Made by a program: the position numbers and the translations under genes. Below the pieces are notes generated by a model that was not told the DNA's origin, ran no database searches, and worked only from the letters and a program-made list of their open reading frames with translations. This document shows, piece by piece, positions 17,979-26,629 of a stretch of DNA of 64,000 bases; the stretch's first letter is position 1, and every line of letters begins with the position of its first letter. Origin of the DNA: CAVXNP01 sp963763305 (GTDB lineage: Bacteria > Pseudomonadota > Gammaproteobacteria > Xanthomonadales > Rhodanobacteraceae); the NCBI GenBank assembly GCA_963763305.1, contig CAVXNP010000001.1, positions 806,001 through 870,000 of the forward strand. Direction: 5' to 3'.

Positions 17979-19335
17979 TCAGGCAATACCCATGCCGTCG
18001 ATCCCGACCAGCCGGGCATCGAATCCCCCCAACTGCGCAAAGCGGGCACCCCGCGCGGCGTAGTCGTGGAACTGGTCGAAGCTCGGCGCCCCGGGCGACA
18101 ACAGCAGCACCCCCCCGGCGGGAGTGCTCTGGATCGCGCGGGCCACCGCCTGATCCAGCCGCTCCACCAGCAACCGGCCGCAGCGCGCGCCGGCGGCCGC
18201 GCAGCGCGGCATCGATACGCGGGCCGTTGGTACCCTGCAGCACCACCTGCAGGCGCGCCTGCGGCGCTACCGCGTCGACGAACGGCGTCCAGTCCAGACC
18301 GCGATCATGCCCGCCGACGATCAGCGTCACCGGCCGCTCGCCGATACTCTGCAGCGCCGCCAGCGTGGCCTGCGGAGTGGTGCTGATCGAATCGTTGATC
18401 CACTCCACTCCCTCGCGCTGCCCCAGCGACTGCAACCGGTGTGGCAGCGGGCGGAAGCTGGCCAGTCCGGACGCGGCTGCCACCGCATCCAGGCCGCAGG
18501 CTTCCAGCGTGGCCAGCGCGGCGCAGGCATTGAGCGCATTGTGCAGGCCCGGCAGCGGCAGCGTGTCCAGCGCCTGCACCGGCTCGCGCCCGCGATGGAT
18601 CCACCCCTCACGCACGTGCCAGCCCCGGGCGTCGCCGAACAGGCGCCGGTCCGGGTGCGAGGCGGTGCGCTCCAGCAGCATGGGCTGGGTCGCGTTGACC
18701 AGCAGCGTCTGCGCCACGTCGGCCAGTTTCAACTTGTCGGCGATGTAACGCTCGCGCGAACCGTGCCAGTCCAGGTGTTCCTCGTACAGGCTGGTCAGCA
18801 CGCCGGCGGCCAGCGAACCGGCCTCGCCGGTCTGGAAACTGGACAGCTCCACCACCCACAGCGCGGCGCGCTGGTCCAGCAGCTCCAGCAGCGGCAGGCC
18901 GATGTTGCCGGCCAGCGCGGTGCGCACACCCGCGCTGCGCGCCAGGTGCGCAATCAGCGCGGCAGTGGTGCTCTTGCCCTTGGTGCCGGTGACGCCGACC
19001 ACATAGGCGCCGGGGTTCTCGGCGAACCACAAGGCGGTGCCGGAGCTGATCCGCGTACCGCGCGCCTGCGCCTCCAGGACGGCCGGATGGTAGGCGGAAA
19101 TTCCCGGCGACTTCAGCACCACATCGAAGCCGGCCAGCACCGCGCCGGTGGGCATCTCTGCGCGCACGTTCAATGCCGGGTCCATCGCCTGGGCGGCCGA
19201 CGCCTCGTCGGCGCTGGCGAACAGGGTCAGCGCCAGGTGGGGCAACCGCGACCGCAGCGCGCCCAGTGCCGCACGGCCCTCGCGGCCAAAGCCCCAGACC
19301 GCGACCCGCTTTCCTTCCAGCTCGGCGATGCGCAT
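17979..19335 (-). CDS. murD2: UDP-MurNAc-L-Ala--L-Glu ligase MurD2 (one frameshift)
   Basis: Mur-ligase family enzyme of about 452 codons. Landmarks: N-terminal VAVWGFGREGRAAL (nucleotide-fold glycine motif), ATP loop GVTGTKGKSTTAAL, WVVELSSFQT, and NDSISTTPQATLAAL with IVGGHDRGLDW. It directly follows murL with a TGATG overlap, so I assign it to the MurD2 type, which adds L-glutamate instead of D-glutamate to UDP-MurNAc-L-Ala; MurL then epimerises the residue. Near 18200 the frame changes (RIDAALR, then continuing as GRLLVERLDQAVARAIQST), with the C-terminus ending at 17979. One indel error is the likely cause. Whether a canonical murD exists elsewhere cannot be seen from this window. Confidence 0.85.
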
Positions 19336-20681
19336 CAGCCGATCGCCGCCAGCGCCGGAAGCAGGCGCGACGGCACGCGGTGCTCGTCGGCCGCCTGCAA
19401 CCATGGCTCCAGCGCCAGTTGCTCCGGGTCGAGCTGCGGCAGTATCTCGCGCACGAATCGCGCCACCAGCGCGTCCTCGCGCCACTCCGGCCGCTGGCTC
19501 AGCGCGAACATCGCCGCGCGGGCCTCGGCGCCCTCGCCGACGCACTCGAACGGCTTGTGGTCCTGGTATTCCAGCAGGGCGTCGAAACCGCTCGCCTGGG
19601 TTTCGTCGTCCAGCAGGTTGCGGCCGAAGATGGCCAGCAGCCGCGGCTTGGGCAGGAAAGGCGCCAGCGCCAGGAACACGAAATGGCACTTCGGGCATTG
19701 CCCGCACCAGCGGTCGGCGGGCTTCGGACCGAGCAGCCGGAAGTTGCGGTTGCAGCTGGAAAACGCATCGAAATACGGTGTCAGCCGGGCAAAGGCGCGG
19801 GTAATGGCCAGTTCCGAGTACGGGCGAAGCAACGAGCAGTAGGTGAGGTCGGCTGCCACGTGCCGATGCAGCCAGTCGCCCAGCATCGCCTCGAAGGCGA
19901 AACCCTTGCTCCACTGGTGATTGACCTGCTGCCCCTCGTATTCCAGCGTCGCCGCCGAAGCGGAACGTTCGTTGGCGAAGGCGATCGAGTCGTGCCCGTA
20001 CAGGATCGCCGCCAGCGCCAGGATCGCCGAGTTCACCGCGGTCACCGGAATATGTCCGTTCCAGGCACCCAGGCGGTTCAGTTCGAACAGCTGCGGTGCC
20101 AGCTCGCGCCGGATATTCAGCATCGGCAGTCCGGTGCGCTCGGCGCAGGCGGCAATCAGCGGCGAGGTCCCCACCCACACGGCGGTTGCCTCGGCGCCGA
20201 TCGACTTCAGCGCCTCCACCGCCACCAGCGAATCCTTGCCGCCGCCGATCGGCACCAGCGTGCGTGCTGGCAGCCCCAGCGGCGGTGCGGTCGGCTGTGG
20301 CGTCTGGCCCGAGCGCGGAAACGCGATGCGCCCGCGCAGGTCCAGCCCATTGCGGTAGGCGAATTCGGCCAGCCCGTGCAGGTACAGCGCATCGAGCAGG
20401 TCGGCGGTGTCCGCATCGAGCGGGCCGCTGGCCACCTCGAGGGTTGGCGGCACCCCGGCCTTGTAGTAGCTCACTCCGGCAACCAGATGCAGCAGACCCA
20501 GCGCCGCGTCGAACGCCGCCCTGCGGTCGGTCGGTATCGCCGGTGCCTGCGGAAAGCGGATCCGCTCGATCAGTTCGTCGCCCTGGTCGAAGCGGTAGAC
20601 CAGTTCCGCCACACCGTCGTCATAGCTGGCCCGAACGAAATGGAACACCCGGGTCAGGCGCGGCTGCGCTGTTGTACTCAC
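19335..20681 (-). CDS. murL: UDP-MurNAc-L-Ala-L-Glu epimerase MurL
   Basis: 448 residues with a GTG start at 20681 and AAGGAG seven bases upstream. The protein has a PP-loop-like LVPIGGGKDSLVAVEALKS (about residues 180-198), then GTSPLIAACAERTGLP, and a C-terminal cysteine group WCGQCPKC (near residue 330). This is the layout of MurL of Xanthomonas, which inverts the terminal L-Glu of UDP-MurNAc-L-Ala-L-Glu to D-Glu using ATP, replacing glutamate racemase in peptidoglycan synthesis. The stop overlaps the murD2 start by one base, so the two are translationally coupled. The reading frame is clean throughout. Confidence 0.87.
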   Translation of the reverse strand: MSTTAQPRLTRVFHFVRASYDDGVAELVYRFDQGDELIERIRFPQAPAIPTDRRAAFDAALGLLHLVAGVSYYKAGVPPTLEVASGPLDADTADLLDALYLHGLAEFAYRNGLDLRGRIAFPRSGQTPQPTAPPLGLPARTLVPIGGGKDSLVAVEALKSIGAEATAVWVGTSPLIAACAERTGLPMLNIRRELAPQLFELNRLGAWNGHIPVTAVNSAILALAAILYGHDSIAFANERSASAATLEYEGQQVNHQWSKGFAFEAMLGDWLHRHVAADLTYCSLLRPYSELAITRAFARLTPYFDAFSSCNRNFRLLGPKPADRWCGQCPKCHFVFLALAPFLPKPRLLAIFGRNLLDDETQASGFDALLEYQDHKPFECVGEGAEARAAMFALSQRPEWREDALVARFVREILPQLDPEQLALEPWLQAADEHRVPSRLLPALAAIG

Positions 20682-20832
20682 CTGTCTACTCCTTGCATGG
20701 CGCGTCCTCGCGGATGCGCCTCGTTTCGGGTCGCCTGCCACGCGGAGGCAAGCGGAAAGTTTGTCACTTGCCAGCGGCCGTGGCGAGATCGCCCTGCGGC
20801 GCAACCGTCCGCTGCCCGCTGGGCATACCCGG

Positions 20833-21788
20833 TCAGCCGGGGTCCCCGCAGTCCGGGATGCCGGCGACGCCCTGCCCGCCCGCCTGCCTGGCGCCGGCCA
20901 CCTCATCGCGCCGCAGACGCCCGCTGGCATACACCGGCAACGCAGCCACCTCGACCAGGGACCGGAACCGCCCATGCTGCAACCGCGCAGTGCCGGCGAT
21001 GGACGGCGCCGATGGCGCCAGGATGGCGAAGTCCGCACCGATCACGGTCGCCTGCGCCAGCCCGGCGGCATCGTGACAGCGCACCCCCAACGGCTGCCGC
21101 CAGGGCAACGGTCGCTCCCTCAGATGCATGTAGCCGGTCGGTGCCAGCAGCACCCCGGCGCCTTCGCCCAGCACGAGGGCACCGGCGAGGTCGCCGTCCA
21201 GCAGCACGCTGGCGTCATGGGTGCGCGCCAGCGGAAGCAACTGCTGCGGCCAGCTCGCGGGCCAGTGTCGTTGACCGGCCGCCCCCGAGCACCAGCAACC
21301 GTTCACCGCGCTCGATCGCCTGTGCGACGTGGGCGGCCGGTACCGGTGGGATGTCTGCGGCCGCTGACGGCATCACCCAGCAATGCGGCTGGCAGCCGCA
21401 GCGCCTGCAGGATCGGCCGGTCGGCCGGTGCCAGCCGTGCCGGGTCCACCTGGGCCGGCAGGCACCACTCCAACGCCTGGCCTTCCATGGGCGTGGGGGT
21501 GCCCTGCCAGCGATCCACGCGCCAGGCGTCGAGCAACAGCGCCCTGTCGCCATAGCGCCAGGGCACCCGGATCAGCGGCTGGCCCGGCTCGACCCGGACG
21601 CCCAGTTCCTCGTGCAGTTCGCGCCGCAGCGCGGCCGCCGGCAGCTCACCCGGCTCGCACTTGCCGCCGGGGAACTCCCACATGCCGGCCAGGTGCTTGC
21701 CGGGCGGCCGCTGGGCCAGCAACACACGACCGACCGCATCGATAAGCACGCCGGCCATCACATGCATGGCGTGCCCGCGATCAGCCAT
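20833..21788 (-). CDS. Nudix hydrolase fused to a ThiE-like domain (two frameshifts)
   Basis: The N-terminal part is a MutT-type Nudix domain: HVMAGVLIDAVGRVLLAQRP, then the Nudix box read as GGKCEPGELPAAALRRELHE with EELGV directly after. The family sanitises oxidised nucleotides such as 8-oxo-dGTP. The frame then shifts near 21365 (to AAADIPPVPAAHVAQAIERG) and again near 21255 (to LLPLARTHDASVLLDGDLAG), continuing as a thiamine-phosphate-synthase-like half with TGYMHLRERPLPW and ending at 20833. The Nudix-TMP synthase-like fusion of about 315 residues is common in gammaproteobacteria; the C-terminal half is usually assumed not to make thiamine phosphate. The start at 21788 is the first ATG before the Nudix domain. 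Confidence 0.75.
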
Positions 21789-21801
21789 CAACGCAAGCGG
21801 C

Positions 21802-22290
21802 TCAGCTGCCGTGGACGTATTCGACCATGTCGAAGCTGTATGCGTGTTCGGCATCGGCCTTGTGGTGCGTGCGCGCCACCTCGGTCCACTCGCTGAAGTG
21901 CACGCTGGGGAAGAACGTATCGGCGCCCTCCACCGCAGCATTGACCCAGGTCAGGTACAGCCGGCGCGCCATCGGCAGCGCCGAGGCGTACACCTCGCCC
22001 CCGCCGATCACCATCAGGCCGGTGCCGCCGGTCATCGCCACGGCCTCTTCCAGCGAGCGCACCGTGGTCTGGCCGGGAAACGGCGCCTCGTGCCGGCGCG
22101 ACAGCACCAGGTTGTGCCGGTCCGGCAGGGCGCGGCCGATCGCAACGGCGGTCTTGTAGCCCATCAACACGTACTTGCCCACGGTCAGCTGCTTGAACCA
22201 GCGCAGATCGTCGGGCAGGTGCCAGGGCAGCTGGCCCTTGCGACCAATCGCGAAATTCTCATCCAGCGCGGCAATCAACGAAACGGCCAT
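21802..22290 (-). CDS. folA: Dihydrofolate reductase
   Basis: 162 residues, GGGAG six bases before the ATG. FolA reduces dihydrofolate with NADPH and regenerates the cofactor that ThyA, encoded nearby, consumes. Signature parts: SLIAALDENFAIGRKGQLPW with HLPDDLRWF (substrate pocket, Asp in LPDDL), LMGYKTAVAIGRALPDRHN, and VIGGGEVYASALP (NADPH glycines). The usual MGRKTWESIG is replaced by MGYKTAVAIG, a mild divergence. Length is normal and the frame intact. It is divergent from the aspartyl protease gene. Confidence 0.93.
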   Translation of the reverse strand: MAVSLIAALDENFAIGRKGQLPWHLPDDLRWFKQLTVGKYVLMGYKTAVAIGRALPDRHNLVLSRRHEAPFPGQTTVRSLEEAVAMTGGTGLMVIGGGEVYASALPMARRLYLTWVNAAVEGADTFFPSVHFSEWTEVARTHHKADAEHAYSFDMVEYVHGS

Positions 22291-22385
22291 TGGGGCTCCC
22301 GATAGTGACCAAGCGAACGGCACATGCCGTGCGGCCGGAGCCGCACCATGCTGACGGCCAATTGTAGCGCTGAAGGAGTTGCCCG

Positions 22386-23369
22386 ATGCTGGCTGCCTAC
22401 CTGCTTGCGCCGGCACTGCTGACCGCAGCCCCGGCCACGGCCGCGTCGCCCCTCGTGATTCCCACCCGTTTCGAAGCCGGCCACTTCTACGCCGTGCCGC
22501 AGACCACCGACGGCCAGCGCCTGCGACTGCTGGTGGATACTGGCGGCGGCGGTGGCTCCGGGCTGTTCTGGATCACCGGCGCGGCGGCCCGGCGGCTGCA
22601 GCTGAAAACCCACATCTGCGAGCTGGACGGCGCCCGCCTGACCGTGGCACCGAGCCCGCACTATCGTCCCGACAAGAGCCTGCCACACCCCGTTTCCAGC
22701 CCTTGCGGGGATGTCGTCATGGTGCTTGCCCATGCCCCCGTAAGCGACGGTGACGGCCAGCTTGGGGCCGGCTTCCTGCCCGGCCGCATATGGACCTTTG
22801 ACTACCCCCGCCAACAACTGCTGCTGCAGGATGGCGCCTGGCAGCCTCGGTCCACCGCGCATGCCCTGCCGATGGGTTTTCCGCGCGACGCCAAGGGTCG
22901 ACCCACCTCGGGCTTCCCCAGGATCACCATTCACGTCGACGGCCAGCCGCTGGACATGCTGCTGGACACCGGTGCCACCGGGCACCCCACCGCCGCAGCC
23001 CGCAAGATCAATGGCAGCCCCGTAGTGAACGGCCAGGGGGTCACCAGCTACATCACCTCCGGCATGCTGGAGCGCTGGCATCGCCGGCACCCGGACTGGC
23101 GCGTCATCGAGCAGGGCGACGATCTGTTCCCGCAACATCCGGCACGCCTGATCGAGGTGCCGCGGGTGGAGCTGGCCGGCTGGTCGGTCGGGCCGGTCTG
23201 GTTCACCGAGCGGCCGGATCCGGCCTTCCACCAGCGCATGGCGCAGTGGATGGACAAGCCAACCGAGGGCGCGGTCGGCGGCAACCTGCTGGGTCATTTC
23301 GTGCTGACCCTGGACTACCCCGACGCCACCGCCTATCTGTCCTGCGAGGACGGCTGCAAGCAGCCCTGA
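22386..23369 (+). CDS. Secreted retropepsin-like aspartyl protease
   Basis: 327 residues with AAGGAG before the start. A short signal peptide (LLAPALLTAAPATAA) indicates export to the periplasm. Two aspartyl-protease-like motifs are visible: LRLLVDTGGGG (about residues 50-60) and LDMLLDTGATG (about 195-205), so the protein looks like a duplicated retropepsin-like fold carrying both catalytic DTG motifs in one chain. The C-terminal half has the GNLLGHFVLTLDYP strand typical of the fold. Substrate unknown. It stands alone between the divergent folA and the convergent thyA. Confidence 0.75.
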   Translation: MLAAYLLAPALLTAAPATAASPLVIPTRFEAGHFYAVPQTTDGQRLRLLVDTGGGGGSGLFWITGAAARRLQLKTHICELDGARLTVAPSPHYRPDKSLPHPVSSPCGDVVMVLAHAPVSDGDGQLGAGFLPGRIWTFDYPRQQLLLQDGAWQPRSTAHALPMGFPRDAKGRPTSGFPRITIHVDGQPLDMLLDTGATGHPTAAARKINGSPVVNGQGVTSYITSGMLERWHRRHPDWRVIEQGDDLFPQHPARLIEVPRVELAGWSVGPVWFTERPDPAFHQRMAQWMDKPTEGAVGGNLLGHFVLTLDYPDATAYLSCEDGCKQP

Positions 23370-23391
23370 GCAGCGGAACGCCGGCGCGGAC

Positions 23392-24189
23392 TCAGACCGC
23401 CACCGGCGCCTTGATCGCCGGCTGCGGGTGGTAGTCCTCGATGGCGATGTCCTCGAAACGGAACGCATCCAGCGAGCGCACCTTCGGGTTCAGCACCAAT
23501 CGTGGCGGCGCGGACGGCTGCCGGCTCAACTGCAGCCGCGCCTGCTCGACGTGGTTGTTGTACAGGTGCGCATCGCCCAGCGTATGCACGAAGTCGCCCA
23601 CCTCCAGGCCGCAGACCTGCGCCACCATGTGGGTGAGCAGCGCGTAGCTGGCGATGTTGAACGGCACGCCGAGGAAGATGTCGCCCGAGCGCTGGTACAG
23701 CTGGCAGCTGAGCTTGCCGTCGGCCACGTAGAACTGGAACAGCGTATGGCAGGGCATCAGCGCCATCTTCGGCAGCTCACCCACGTTCCAGGCGACTGAC
23801 GATCAGCCGACGCGAGTCGGGGTTGCGGCGTATCTCCTCCGACCACCCAGCGGATCTGGTCGACCACGCCGCCGTCGGCGGTGGGCCAGGCGCGCCACTG
23901 CTGGCCGTAGACCGGACCCAGGTCGCCGTTGCGCATCGGCCCACTCGTCCCAGATGCGGACCCCGTGCTCCTGCAGGTAGGCGATGTTGGTGTCGCCGCG
24001 CAGGAACCAGATCAGCTCGTGCACGATCGACTTCATGTGCAGCTTCTTGGTGGTCACCAGCGGGAAGCCGGCGCCGAGGTCGAAGCGCATCTGCCAGCCG
24101 AACACGCTGCGCGTGCCGGTGCCGGTGCGGTCGTTTTTTCGTGTGCCGTGCTCGAGCACGTGTCGGAGCAGATCGAGGTAGGCGTGCAT
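23392..24189 (-). CDS. thyA: Thymidylate synthase (several single-base indels)
   Basis: ThyA makes dTMP from dUMP with methylene-THF. Pieces in three frames give an ordinary-length protein (about 265 residues): MHAYLDLLRHVLEHGTRKND, GWQMRFDLGAGFPLVTTKK, VRIWDEWAD, then IRRNPDSRRLIVS, then LPKMALMPCHTLFQFYVADG (active-site Cys in PCH), and SGDIFLGVPFNIASYALLTH. In the stretch near 23792 removing one base restores the family motif SAWNVGELPKM, so the breaks (about 23794, 23855 and 23940) look like consensus errors in an essential gene. The order lgt-thyA-folA on the minus strand is usual for the group. Confidence 0.9.
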
Positions 24190-24325
24190 GATCGAAGCAT
24201 AGCCAAAGCTGCGATCCGGACGCCTGCCCCGCCGCGGGCGGCCTTCGCCTGCGCATGACATCCGTCACTCCCCGCACGCCCGCGGCGCGGCCTAGACTCG
24301 GGGCTTTCCAGAGAGGAGGGCCCCC

Positions 24326-25349
24326 ATGGCCCAGTGGTATTTCAGCTACGGCAACAACACCGACCGTATCGGCCCGTTGGACGACGAGGCCGCGCGCGCC
24401 CAGGCGCGCAACCGCCCGGATGGCTACTGCTGGAAGGAAGGCTTCACCGAATGGAAGCCGATCCGCAGCATGGCCGAGCTGGGCGGCGGACGAGGTTCCG
24501 CCGGCGCCGCCGCCCGGCGCCGACCAGCCTGCCGCGGCACCGGCGCGGACGAGATCGACTACCGCATCGTCGGCAGCGACATGCAGTTCGTGGAGATCGA
24601 GCTCGACCCGGGCGAAAGCGCGATCGCCGAGGCCGGCGCGCTGATGTACAAGGAAGCGGCGGTGCAGATGGACACCGTGTTCGGCGACGGCTCGCACCAG
24701 CGGCCAGGGTGGCGGCCTGATGGACAAGCTGCTGTCCGCCGGCAAGCGCGTGGTCACCGGCGAGAGCCTGTTCACCACCGTGTTCACCCACACCGGCACG
24801 GGCAAGGCCAAGGTGGCCTTCGCCGCGCCCTACCCCGGCACGGTGCATGGCGATGAAGCTGTCCGAACACGGCGGCCGGCTGATCTGCCAGAAGGACTGC
24901 GTTCCTGGCCGGCGCGCGCGGCGTGTCGCTGGGCATCTACTTCCAGCGCAAGATCCTCACCGGCCTGTTCGGCGGCGAGGGCTTCATCATGCAGAAGCTC
25001 GACGGCGACGGCTGGGTGTTCGTGCACGCCGGCGGCACCATGATCGAGCGCGAGCTCAAGCCCGGCGAGCGGCTGGACGTGGATACCGGCTGCGTGGTCG
25101 CCTTCCACGACACCGTCAACATGGACGTGCGGCCGGTCGGCGGCATCAAGAGCATGCTCTTCGGCGGCGAAGGCATGTTCCTGGCCACGCTGACCGGGCC
25201 CGGGCAAGGTCTGGCTGCAGTCGCTGCCGTTCTCGCGCATGGCCGGCCGCATGCTGGCGGCGGCCCCGCAGGGCGGCGGCCAGCGCCGCGGCGAAGGCTC
25301 GATGCTGGGCGGGCTGGGCGACCTGCTGGGCGGCGACAGCAACTTCTGA
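24326..25349 (+). CDS. DUF4339 plus AIM24/TIGR00266-family protein (multiple frameshifts)
   Basis: An N-terminal GYF_2-type domain (MAQWYFSYGNNTDRIGPLDD with GYCWKEGFTEWKPI) is followed by an AIM24-like double-stranded beta-helix (IDYRIVGSDMQFVEIELDPG, ESLFTTVFTHTG, FGGEGFIMQKLDGDGWVFVH, VDTGCVVAFHDTVNMDV, GGIKSMLFGGEGMFLATLTG) and a glycine-rich tail ending GDSNF. The frame changes near 24500, 24705, 24850, 24905 and 25200, so no complete protein is encoded as sequenced. The family is widespread in bacteria with an unknown role; the eukaryotic relative AIM24 is mitochondrial. GAGAGGAGG precedes the start. It is convergent with lgt. Confidence 0.75.
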
Positions 25350-25496
25350 CGGCGATCGGCGGGCGCGCGGAGACGCGAAGCGCCTGGCGGCTCCGGCACG
25401 CTTCGGTCTCGCTTCTCGCTGCCTGCCTCGCCCCTCGCCCGGCCCTTGCACGGATCGCCCGCGCGCGCCAGCGTGGTGCGCGCCGCGCCATGGCGA

Positions 25497-26322
25497 TCAA
25501 GCAAGTCCGACCACAATCAGCGGCATCGACTGCACCTGCCCCATCGGTCAGCCAGCCCCAGGCCAGGTAGCCCAGCTGGGCAGCTCGGGCACGCGCACGA
25601 ACTCCACCGCGAAACGGAAGCAGCCGTACATCAGCGCGAACAGCCCGGAGATCAGGTAGCGCGGGCGCGGCTTCATCGACACCAGCCACAGCACCGCGAA
25701 CATCACCAGGCCTTCCAGCGCCATCTCGTAGAGCTGCGAGGGGTGCCGCGGCAGCCGCCGTAGCGCTGCACGTCTCGGCCAGCGCAGGCCGGCCGGCGGC
25801 CAGTTGCAGGTCCTCGATGCGCGCGTTCGGGAAGACCATCGCCCACGGCACGTCGCCCGGCTTGCCCCACAACTCGCCATTGATGAAGTTGCCCAGCCGG
25901 CCAAGCCCCAGGCCCAGCGGCACCAGCGGCGCGACGAAGTCGATGGTGTCGAAGAAATGCAGGCGCTGCCGCCGCGACCACCACCAGCCGGCGGCAAGCA
26001 CGCCGAGCAGGCCGCCGTGGAAGCTCATGCCGCCATCCCACACCTTGAACAGCGCCAGCGGATCGGTCCAGACCCAGTGGATGTCGGCGTAGAACAGCAT
26101 GTACCAGACGCGCCCGCCCACGATCACGCCCATCATGCCGTAGAAGAACAGGTCGCCCAGCGCGTCGCGGCTGACCGGCAGCCGGCCGCGGCGACGCCGG
26201 TATTCGCCCAGCACCGCCACCAGCAGGAAGCCGAGCAGATACATCAGCCCGTACCAGTGCACCTGCAGCGGGCCGACGCCGAAGGCGACCGGATCGAAAT
26301 GGACCACGAAAGGTTGGGTCAT
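25497..26322 (-). CDS. lgt: Prolipoprotein diacylglyceryl transferase (about three frameshifts)
   Basis: Lgt attaches diacylglycerol to the lipobox cysteine of prolipoproteins (such as BamD and LemA here) in the inner membrane. Start at 26322 (MTQPFVVHFDPVAFGVGPLQ). Diagnostic parts: VHWYGLMYLLGFLLV, YGMMGVIVGGRVWYMLF, WDGGMSFHGGLLGVLAAG (conserved HGG), and LGLGRLGNFINGELWG (Lgt signature). The frame changes near 25770, 25600 and 25540: HPSQLYEMALEGLVMF and then LGYLAWGWLT lie in other frames, and the probable end MGQVQSMPLIVVGLA reaches a TGA at 25497. As Lgt is essential in most Gram-negatives, these are taken as sequence errors. Confidence 0.88.
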
Positions 26323-26556
26323 TGTCACCACGAGCGCATGGAAAGCGCCAAGTGTAGCGGCCCGGTCGCAGTCAGGCATATCGGCGCGCGCCCACCATGC
26401 AGGATGCCGGCCAAGCCGGAACACCATCCTCGGCGGAACAGCGCGGACATCGATTCTGGCGGGAGAAGTCGACCGGAGGCTTCGCAATGACGAGCGCTCA
26501 CACTATCCTCCGACCAGGATGCGACGCCGGGGGGCGTTCGCGCGCGGCCGGACCAT

Positions 26557-26576
26557 GCCGGCAGGATCCTGCCGGC
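26557..26576. other. Perfect 20-base palindrome upstream of the S9 peptidase
   Basis: GCCGGCAGGATCCTGCCGGC reads the same on both strands. It lies 54 bases before the S9 peptidase start in the 307-base gap between the divergent lgt and peptidase genes (26323-26629). It could be an operator for a dimeric regulator or a 5'-leader hairpin. I see nothing else definite in that gap. Confidence 0.5.
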
Positions 26577-26629
26577 CGCTGTGCTCCTGACGGCCCGGAC
26601 CATCACAAGGAGCGTGTCAGGGGATTCAA

